Source: Diorhabda sublineata
Taxonomy: Eukaryota > Arthropoda > Insecta > Coleoptera > Chrysomelidae
Reading direction: 5' to 3'
Length of the DNA stretch: 64,000 bases
Assembly (NCBI RefSeq): GCF_026230105.1
Contig: NC_079483.1
Span: 2,783,312 to 2,847,311 of the forward strand
Under the pieces are notes generated by a model that was given only the letters and a program-made list of their open reading frames with translations, did not search any database and was not told the origin of the DNA. Positions 55,320 to 64,000 of the stretch are shown in pieces. The position numbers and the translations under genes are program-made. Every line of letters starts with the position of its first letter. Position 1 is the stretch's first letter.

Positions 55320-55463
55320 GTTTTCAATTACTTAGAAACGGGTGTCACCACGAATTTTCTAGATTAAAGTGCAGTCAATCAAGTCGAGTATGTTTGCTTC
55401 GTCTCCGTAAGATAAAAAACATTTTAGATGATCAATTGAGAGATAGTGTCAAATCCAATTTTG
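55320..55463 (+). other. Candidate internal exon of an unknown gene
   Basis: A pyrimidine-rich stretch ending TTTTCACGCAG (55309-55319) could be a splice acceptor, and GAA|GTGAGT (about 55461-55469) a donor. Between them 144 bp stay open in one frame (QLLRNGCHHEFSRLKCSQSS, then LRKIKNILDDQLRDSVKSNF). No family recognised. Could be chance. Confidence 0.22.
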
Positions 55464-56809
55464 AAGTGAGTATTCTCTTAAATATTTTTTAGCAAAAGAT
55501 ATATTAAGGAAAATTCAATTGAGATTAAATTGTGATTCCATACGGATAGTTCCTATCTAAAAATGTGAAAATTTTCTCTCCTTTAACTTTTGCTATGTAT
55601 GATTGATATTTCCCGTTAAAAAACTTCATCAGCAAACCCTCTCCGAATACATCAACTATCTAGATGGTGAGTCAACTGAAGTTTTTAAAGATATAAATTT
55701 GAAATTGAACATCTATTGAAAGAAAACTATTCCGACCTGTCACTTATATCGTATAATACTAGGTTTGTTCCAGCAGACTATTAAGTAACTATTTGTTTTA
55801 ACGCGATATGAAAATTGTGGTCCAACAATATCAAGTTCAAGTAACGAGAAAAAGGTTCATGTTCCAGCACCAAATTGAACTTTTTTAGTACTGATTCGAG
55901 ACGAGCAAAAACAATTTTAGAACATGTGGACAATTTAGAAAAAACGGACAAACAAAAATATTGAGGACCAAACTCATGTCTCACAATCTTTTCATGCCTG
56001 CGGTTTGCGAGCGCTCATTAAAAGAAATGGATAAAAAGTGGTAAGTACCAGTATTTAGGAAATTACTATTCAGACAAAAAATCATTATAAATTTGTCTTT
56101 AGCGTTACTCTTCTCGTTATAAACACTTGGTGAGGAATTAATTGGCTGCAATGAATTATTCTGGGGTGGCTCTGGACTAAAATATCCTGGATAGTTTGGA
56201 GCATAGCTGTTGACATATGCTTGTATTTTTTCAAACCTCCCATGATCTCCATTTTGGTATTCATTTTATAGCCTGGACGAATTGATTTTAAATCTTATAT
56301 CTTTAAATTTTAAATCATTGTATCCTCTTCCTATGCCTTTTTTTTCACGATAACTAAATTCTTTACTTTTTTGGTCCCATATTACGTAACGATTTTTAAG
56401 TTCACTTATAAATAACTCTTATCAAAATACGTCCTTTCACATTCGTGTCTCGTTACGGACGGATGTGAAGCGGAACGTACGAGATGGCGTTTCTATGCGA
56501 CAGTTTAAATGGTGTCCACGCTGCTATTCGCAACGATCTCGTTGCATGTTCGCAACGAATTCGCTGCACGTGTGCGGCGCTTTAAAGACGTTCGCAATCC
56601 GCAATCCGCAAACCTTATATGTTCTATTTATTTATATATGCAATTAGTAATGCTTATATACTGGAATTTTGTGGCTTAATATCGTGTATTTTGTATTCTT
56701 GTTACGTTACGTCTTGTGAAGTTATCCACGGATTTTGAAGATTAATTGGTTAAAACATTTTTAAACACGCGTTTTTAAACATATTCTAAACCAAAAGCAT
56801 GAAACTTTT
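55464..56809. other. Unassigned spacer
   Basis: At about 56290-56150 the minus strand gives YAPNYPGYFSPEPPQNNSLQ, a proline-rich phrase that ends in-frame soon after; it might be a remnant of a transposon accessory protein, but I cannot name it. Region 56440-56600 is GC-richer with repeated CGCAACGA. No gene assigned. Confidence 0.3.
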
Positions 56810-57340
56810 TCAAATTTTATTTATCTATTGCAAAGGACACTAAATAAGGAATCTATTGGTAAGAAATTGTTTGTAAGTATTTTTTGTAACGTCAAAAAAG
56901 TTCATAAAGCACACGTTTGAGCGCTGACACGCATTGTTCGTTGCGATATCGAAGCACCAATTTTTTCATGCTACAAGGTGGATGATTTTATTAGAGGAAC
57001 TGAAAAATGGTATCCTGGAAGCAGAAAAATTTTATTCCTATTTCTAGTTGCAGTAAAAAGGCAAAATATTACTTTAAACAAACCGCCGATATCTTAATTT
57101 AGATGTCATACATTTGAGCGTTGACATGCATCGATCGTTTTGAAATCGAAATTTTATTTATCTATTGCAAAGGATACTTAATAAGGAACCTATTAATAAA
57201 AAACTGTTTGAGGAACCTACTGTGTAAGTATTTTTTATAACGTCAAAAAAAATCATAAAGTTTGAGCGCTGACACGCATTTTTCGTTTTGATATCGAAGC
57301 CCCAATTTTTCATGTCACTTGGTGGATGCTTTTATCAATC
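56810..57340. repeat. Imperfect tandem duplication (about 330-bp period)
   Basis: AAATTTTATTTATCTATTGC with AAAGGA-AC-AAATAAGGAA recurs at about 56813 and 57149, and TTTGAGCGCTGACACGCATT at 56915 and 57261, with a third partial at 57113 (TTTGAGCGTTGACATGCAT). Copies differ by substitutions and indels. No coding. Confidence 0.75.
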
Positions 57341-58529
57341 TAATTTCTGTTCATTGGATGTTGCTTTATATGAATATAGAAGAAAATGTAGTTATTTTTT
57401 TTTGTAAAAACTCAGAAACAAACATAAAAATAACTTAATAAATATAAAACAAATAAAAGAAAATTTCAATATACAGAAGAAACTCACGAAGAGTAACAAA
57501 ATTATTAGGTAATTTTAATACGAAATACTTAGTATTTAAGTCCATAGCAAAAATTAAACCAGTATGTAGCATGTCTGGAATTAAATATTATTATTAGAAT
57601 AGAAGAGTAGAAGGCACTTTCCATTAAATATGGCCTCAAATTATTGCAGAATGCGTGAAAAGATGATATCGATTTCATTTCAATTGGCAAGTGATTGTGC
57701 ATTTTTTTGCATTGTAAAATATTGAGGCCTTAACTAATTCTGAACGTGCTATAGGTAGGTAAAGATCGTGCTCCGCATTCCTAAGTGAATAGCCGTGCAA
57801 CGATCTTTCTGAAATTGGAGAAGAGTGCTTACGAATTAGAGAAACGGATACAAAGATGAATAAGGAAGGAAAAGTCAGAATGTTTAATCTTTTAAAGAAG
57901 TGAGTCCTACTGTTTAGCCCGAGTAAATATCTAACAGCTTTCTTTTGAAGATTCGCTCAATTTGTGGAATGATTTCCATCTGCTCTGTTTTAACAACATC
58001 AACGGCAAAATGATTCCTTTTGAGCTTATTTTTTATTTAAGAAACGAACTACTTATTGAAATATCACTATAGACATATATTAACGCTTGAGACTACTCAC
58101 AACTTTTTTTTAACTTGAAATAAAACCCAATGTGAACGGGTCGTCTCTTTCACGAAAGATATTCCAATCGCGATTTCACTGAGCGGTCATAGTTAAAGAA
58201 TCATAATCCGAAACGGGTCATCGTTAGTTTCGAGACATGAGGGTATATGAAGCAAACTAGTTCCTAAATATTTATGATTGAAGGAGTATCTATTAATCGT
58301 GTTGACAAGAATAAAATGTAGAAGGTGTAAGATTTATTCGCTCTGAGAAGAGGCCATATTCTCTTGAAGTATGGCATTATACAGCATTATACCAGAGCTT
58401 TGGGGAGTGTATGAAATAGAAGATTAAGATTCTTTTGCAGCTACAGCCAACCCACATCCTTTACTTTCTAAAAGAGGTAGGATCAATTGATCACTGAGTA
58501 CTCTTAGTGCCATAGCAAGAAAAGGAGAA
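57341..58529. other. No feature recognised
   Basis: AT-rich spacer. No coding or repeat assigned. Confidence 0.4.
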
Positions 58530-59423
58530 ATAATGGCCGATCTAGAAAAAGATTGGAAAATCTAGAAAGGGAAATATGGCAGAATAATATAATAATTCAA
58601 GAAATCGAAGAGAGAGAAAATGAGAATCAACGAAAAATAAAGGAAAATGGTCAGATAATAATAAGAAAACGTAGATCTTCCTGGAAGCTGATTTATTAGA
58701 AAGCATCAAAATATGAACATTTGAAACAAATAAAAAGCGACCAATAATTATAATTAAATTAGAATAGTGGAACATGAACATGAAACAAGTTAAACAAATG
58801 GATGGTACCAATATATGAAAACCACTCGAAAATATTAAATGGAGAAAGAAAATAGTTGTTACTTCAGAAGAAATTAACGAAAGATAAAAGACACAACGCA
58901 ACGCTCAAATTAAACAAACAGAGACGACAAGAAACGTACCAAAGCTATCGTTACCCAGAAAATGGAGGGGGAATAAAAAGAAGAAGTGAAAAAACCTGGT
59001 AATAAAAGAAAAGAACATGGATATAATGAAAGTCGATGAAGAAACGGAATGGATAATGACTAGGGTTAAAAATAAAAAAAAAAACACAAAAAGAATGGCA
59101 TTGTGGTATGTCAGCACAATGTTGACAATAGAAAAAATAGAGAGAGAAAAAATGGACATATTGGCACTCCAAGAAATACGATGGAAGAAATAAATAAGAA
59201 AAAATATACTCTGTTTCGCGGCGGGGAAGATAGGCAAGGAAAGAACGGTACCGGGTTTATGATAAGCAAAAGGATATTAAGAAATATACTAGAATATGAA
59301 GTTATAAATGGGATAATATCAAAGCTAAGAATAAAAAATAGTATTGCAAAAGGGAAACAACAAATTCTTGGAGTCGCAATGTGCATGACATTTGGAATCA
59401 CAACATGCAAGGCCAAAATTATA
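58530..59423 (+). pseudogene. LINE ORF1 and endonuclease remnant
   Basis: Plus strand. Near 58548-58650: LEREIWQNNIIIQEIEEREN, the coiled-coil/RRM junction of LINE ORF1 (LE...R+NNIII-GIEE). Then near 59101-59175 the endonuclease start: WYVSTMLTIEKIER and KMDILALQEIRWKK (catalytic E in LQEIRW), KKYTLFRGGEDRQGKNGTGF then MISKRILRNILEYEVINGII (59195-59320) and SKLRIKNSIAKGK. This matches the APE endonuclease of LINEs often named craniofacial development protein 2-like. Frame changes exist. The sequence is cut at 59423 by the Tc1 element and may continue at 61142 (VEEDEVMFVISKDYQKIYSQ). Confidence 0.75.
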
Positions 59424-61139
59424 AACTCGTGGCCATAAATAACGCACCACCCTTTATTTCAATATCAAAATAAAAAATGTTAATCTTTTGGGCTTTTTTT
59501 TATCGCAAAAAGTTAAAGTATCTTAAATGTTCGCGATAAAATGTAGCAAAATTTCTTATCAGCAAATAACTGTTTTTATGGTTTCTTAGAATTTCAGTTT
59601 TATGCATATTTTAATATTTCTTTCTATTGTTGTACAAATTGTGGACATCAGTGTCAATCAAGATGTGTTAAAGTCGAGACTAGTTAAACAAAAAATGAAT
59701 AGTGTTAGGCAGTTAAGTGAACGCGGAGCTGAAAGAATAGCAGAGTTAAATGGACAGGGACAAAGTTATCTTGAAGTGGGAAATGGGAAATCTGTTTGGC
59801 ATACACGACACAATCATTGGCAGATTGATGCAAAAATTTCAAGAGACCGGTTCACATTCTAGGAGGCCTGGACTAGGACTCCTTTAGTTTTAACTCCTCT
59901 AGATGACCGTTTTTTGCAATTAAATTCATTAAGACAAGTGTCGAGCTCAACATCCTTTTACGAGAGGTCCAAAATGTAAATATCTCTGATAGATAGATAA
60001 GACGATACCTTCAGAATGCTGATCTACACAGCAAAAGAGCTCTCCGGGCACCTTTGCTAACCACACAGCATCGTGTTGCTAGACTAAGATTTGCAAGGCA
60101 ACTTTTAGATTGGAATTTAGAAAATTGGTGCCAAGTTTTATTTACTGATGAGACAAGAATCAGTCTAAGAGGTCTAGATGGACGTAATCAAATTCGAAGA
60201 CGGCGAGGAGAAAAATTTACGCAGTCTTGTATCACTCCCAGGGCGAAGGAGGGTCTATCATGTTTTGGGGAGGAATTTGTTTTGATGTCCGCACATAATT
60301 AGTGTCTTATAACTGACATTCTTCAAAATCACGTCGTTCCGTTTGGGCCATTTATTAATGATGCTTTTCGTTTAATGCATGATGCAGCAGATGTTCTGAA
60401 TTACCTAAACGAAGTAGGAATTCATACCATGGACTGGCCACCAAGAAGTCCAGATATGAATTCTATCAAGTATGTCTGGGACATTTCAAAACGTCGCATT
60501 CGTCGTCGAAATCCATCTCTTCAAAATTTAAATGAGCTTTAGCAAGCGGCATTAGAGGAATGTGAGAACATACCTCAAGAAGTGATACAGCACCTAATTG
60601 AAAGCATGCCCGGGACATGCAACAATTACATCCAGAGGCGGAAATACACGCTACTAGCGTTTTAAAAAAAGGAACATTATTGTTTAGAATGTGTTGTGGG
60701 ATCGTGCAGATTTTGAGAATTTCACGTATTCAAAAGTAACAAATTTAATATATTTGATAGTACAGATTTTTTACAATAATTTTTTAAAAAATTATGAACA
60801 GAACTATTAGCAATTACAGTTTTTTATTGATGTCAATGTTCTTCTTCTTTTTCCTTTTTTCGCGGCAACCTCGTACTTGCGTTCGAGCTGTCAAATATGC
60901 TGCGTTCGAGATATTCAACACTAACAGAATGCAAGTTTTATTTTTAAGAATATTTGGTTTTATTGCGATGTTTTTATTTTCATTCTTTTACTCATTAAAA
61001 ATCACTCAAAACTACTACACATTTCTTATTATTGCGTCAAAATGATCGAAAAGAAGTAAACAATAGCAATATTACTATTTTATTATACAAAAAAATATTT
61101 TCAGAAATCGGGATGGTGCGTTATTTTTGACCACGAGTG
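59424..61139 (+). mobile_element. Tc1-like transposon with both ends, dead transposase
   Basis: 1,716 bp between TA (59422-59423 and 61140-61141). The ends are inverted: AACTCGTGGCCATAAATAAC and the complement of the right end CACTCGTGGTCAAAAATAAC. The transposase lies at about 59690-60660 in shifting frames: SVRQLSERGAERIAELNGQG, HSKRALRAPLLTTQHRVARL-like, FARQLLDWNLENWCQVLFTD then ETRISLRGLDGRNQIRRRRG (first D), FTQSCITPRA, RLMHDAADVLNYLNEVGIHT (second D kept but the NARPH part lost), DWPPRSPDMNSIKYVWD (the third E is K) and NIPQEVIQHLIESMP. Decayed but with both ends. Confidence 0.9.
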
Positions 61140-61141
61140 TA

Positions 61142-62997
61142 TGTTGAAGAAGACGAAGTGATGTTTGTGATATCTAAAGATTACCAAAAAATTTACAGCC
61201 AAGTAACAGATAATTCACTTATCATTTCACACTGATAGATAATAATATAATTCAGTTGTTACTTCACTATACACATTACGAAAATACCCAAATACAATAA
61301 GAAATTCAGTTTTAGAAGCTAGTATCATAATTATCATTATTGTGATTTTCATAACACAAATATCATTATTCAATGTTGTTTTTGAAAATTTCACCACGTT
61401 CTCAATAAATGTTATAGCCTGGCGTACTAGTATAAACTGATCAACTACAAAACACGACTAGAATAATTAATTTTTCTTGTTTTCGACTCGACTTATCCAA
61501 ATTCACCTCTTTCCCTTAATCCGGCGAGATTTTCGAAAGTAATAAAGAACATGACCGCCAGTGATGAATGTGGTAATGTCGCTCTATTGTGTTAAATGGC
61601 TTTTTCATACAATAACAGGGTTGTTGGTGTTGTTTCCAGAATCACTAATCACCTGCGTGCTATTATTCTCTTCAAACGCAGTAGTAGAAGGGAAAATGAG
61701 TATCTATAATATTTGCCACTTTCATCAGTGGTAGTACAATCGAAAAGGAGCATCTCAGATAATTGTTTCATAGTTTGGAAGATTCGTATATGATTATAGA
61801 ACAGAAAAAAAGAAATACAACGAGGAAAGAAACAGTTATTGAATATAAAGTGGACAGGAAGTTGAACGATGTAAAAATACTGTAAGTATGAAACGAGTTG
61901 AGAAAATTCAAATAGTTTCATGTCTTGAAAAATTTGTATAGGATGATAAAACAAAAAATTAGAAATACAATGAGGGAAGAAGAATGAATAGAAACAATAC
62001 GAAGCTGAAATGTAACAATAATATAAGTTTGGATGGTCCCAGAAGTACTTGGCTCAACAAAGAAAACACAGAAATATATTTATTTTTCAACGAAATATAT
62101 CCTTGAGGTATATTCTGTACGAATACTATGATAGTTCCTTCACATTTCTGTAGACACAGGTACAACTTTTTTTCTCCTCTTTCGATGCGGTTTTAAATCC
62201 TAAGAAATTTTCCTTACCCTTACGCGATTAAATCCTTTTTTTCGATATGATTTTTTTACATGCAACTTTTTGCTATTATGTCTGAAGGCGTGGATTCGAA
62301 AACCTGTCGTGAATATGGAAAATTTTTATTGATATTTACTGATTGTTAACTATAAAAAATGCGCTTTAGTCTCTCGCGCCGAGAGTACGACGACTTTTTT
62401 ACTTGTTTTATTTTCTCTTCATCAAGTCAATTTTTTGAATTTCATTTCTCTCCTCAAACTTTTAGTTTATTCCCTCTGTTTATTATTGATTTCTTCTAAG
62501 GTACTCCTCGTATAATAAAATTTGTGTAATGAGTAATTAGAATGGAAGTGCCCCACCGCCATTATGAAATAGATATATCTTTTTAAGGAGAATGGCCGAG
62601 GGAGAAGATTAAAATTAATGCCGAAAGGGATTACTCATCCTTTTTGAAGGACGCGTGGAACCCCTTTTACTTGAATCAAGCAGCGTTTAACTCTTTTTGC
62701 GTTTATACACGAATGACTTAACAGGATTATTCGTATGTATCCCCTTTCTAAGGGGTATAAGATTTAATTTAGTGGTACATCTATAATTTTAATTTTTAGA
62801 AAATACAACGCTTCAATGTTTGTGAGAATTTAACATAACGAGCATTGAAAAATAATTATTTTATTATTTATTACACCAAATGCAACAATGGTGTCGATAT
62901 GAGTTCGTAAACGTTCTTTAGTGTCTTTGTTTTTCTGTTAATTTTTCAATTGTAACATAAAACGTTACTTCTAATACTTATAAACAGCTACGAGGAT
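61142..62997. other. Spacer with LINE continuation and a short duplication
   Basis: 61142-61205 may continue the LINE split by the Tc1 element. 61757-61990 holds a two-unit duplication with a 150-bp offset (GTTTCATAGTTTGGAAGATT against GTTTCATGTCTTGAAAAATT). 62500-62760 and the rest show no gene. Confidence 0.35.
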
Positions 62998-63850
62998 ATA
63001 TTGAAAAATTCTTAGCCTACTATAGAACCAAACAAAATTTCAATTTTAAAATATTTCATCACTCAACATATTCTCCTCTTAATTGGATACATTTATTACA
63101 GCGAACCTGCAACGTCTGTAGACCTTTCAAAAAAATGTTTCCTCTTGCTCTGCAAACCAGACCTCCACAGCTTTTATTACCTCCTCGTTGAAAGGAAATT
63201 TATGACCTTTTCAACTTTTTTTAAATTAAGGAAATAGATGATGGTCGGATGGAGCCAAACCAGGTTAATAAGGGGGTGTTCTAGTAATTCAAACCCGAAA
63301 TCACGAATTTTTTGCATGGCAACATAACATTTGTGTATAGGGGCGTTGTCCTGCAAAAACAAAACCCCTTTGAATAATTTTCCGCGTCTTTTCTCTTTAA
63401 TTTTTTCCCGTTTAGTGGTAAGTAATGTCGAATAGTAATCTCCAGTTATTGTTCTACCCTTATCCAAAAAATATTACTCCATGGTAATCCCAAAAAACTG
63501 AAGGAACAACATTCAAACATTTGGGGATCCATTTTGAGCACTTTTTCTAATGTCCGAATTGACGTGAACTATATTATGAACGCGTTGGCATGAAATATTC
63601 AGTGCTTCAGATATCCGTTTTAGCCCAATTAGACGGTCTGATAAAATCATGTCATGAACTGCATCGATATTTTCAGGGACTGACAGAGAAACTGGCCTTC
63701 CCGATCGGTCATCATCTTCACTGGAAAATTTACCTCTTTTGAAGCTTGTAGTCCAATTTTTCACGGTCGCATACGAAAGACATTGATCACTAAGGGTATT
63801 AAGCATATCTTCGTAAATGTGCTTACATCTTAACCCTTTTAAATACAGGT
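62998..63850 (-). pseudogene. mariner transposase remnant, same family as 48641-51902
   Basis: Minus strand. LSYATVKNWTTSFKRGKFSS then EDDDRSGRPVSLSVPENIDA and VHDMILSDRLIGLKRISEAL with NISCQRVHNIVHVN (63780-63560). After QNGSPNV about 80 codons that include the first catalytic D are deleted. Then MDKGRTITGDYYSTLLTTKR, LFKGVLFLQDNAPIHKCYVA (second D intact here) and IRDFGFELLEHPLINLVWLH (63467-63240). The right side runs to about 62998 (TACGAGGATATATTGAAAAA), which matches the tail of the 51053-51902 copy in inverted orientation. The left terminal repeat may be beyond or near 63850. Confidence 0.88.
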
Positions 63851-64000
63851 ACTTGATGATGGCTCAATACCTCAATTTTTCGATTTTCACATTTTTTCTT
63901 TTAATTTATTGCATAACTCTAATTCACGTTTTTGATGTGTCAAGCTTTACACTGACACTTCTAATAAATTATTGTTCGTTGCTATGGTAACACAATATTT
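63851..64000. other. Window end, nothing recognised
   Basis: AT-rich sequence, perhaps still mariner leader. Confidence 0.3.

Noticed and set aside
58542..59416. Several minus-strand hydrophobic ORFs (73-119 codons)
   Set aside because: They are complements of Lys/Glu-rich LINE coding on the plus strand; the hydrophobicity follows from the base composition.
1..64000. CRISPR array, tRNA or rRNA genes, phage or plasmid genes
   Set aside because: No regularly spaced direct repeats, cloverleaf-like sequences or rRNA segments were found; the content is typical of a eukaryotic transposon-rich region.

Overview
This looks like a gene-poor, AT-rich stretch of an insect nuclear genome. The reasons are the very high density of animal-type DNA transposons and non-LTR retrotransposons, an insect Copia element, a Penelope-like reverse transcriptase, long (TA)n tracts and short TTAGG-type repeats (the insect telomere unit). 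A beetle would fit, but the sequence alone does not fix the order. I see no bacterial operon, rRNA, tRNA or CRISPR, and no host gene that I can name.

Layout. 0.7-4.1 kb is a mosaic of mariner, piggyBac and pogo pieces. 5.34-9.48 kb is a complete-ended Copia element with two 257-bp LTRs, a 5-bp target duplication and an internal deletion of RNase H. 10-19.5 kb holds mariner copies, a Ginger/KRBA2-like integrase pseudogene (minus strand), a 1.7-kb element with about 500-bp inverted repeats, and a LINE end. 20-27 kb holds two degenerate multicopy protein genes of unknown function, an R1-like LINE and a Jockey-like LINE. 27-36.8 kb holds hammerhead-like Penelope-type units, Tc1 and mariner deletion derivatives, LINE ends and an AT palindrome. 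37.7-40 kb holds a Penelope reverse transcriptase flanked by pieces of the unknown gene family. 40.7-46.3 kb holds mariner remnants, a Merlin (ISXO2-like) transposase and a duplicated ORF. 47.6-53 kb holds two DDE_3-type transposases and a mariner split by a 2.3-kb retroposon that carries one intact ORF1 and no reverse transcriptase. 53.2-64 kb holds another copy of the unknown family, a tandem repeat, a LINE endonuclease interrupted by a complete-ended Tc1 element, and a final mariner.

The window is best read as a record of layered insertions. At least eleven loci are mariner-derived. Several keep only the two ends of the transposase gene between inverted repeats, which is the structure expected of non-autonomous elements moved in trans. 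The items most worth following are the hammerhead-like motif in four copies, the ORF1-only retroposon with a perfect 13-bp target duplication, the interleaved mariner/piggyBac arrangement, and the four-copy family with no known function. All homology calls are by eye from translated motifs, without database searches.
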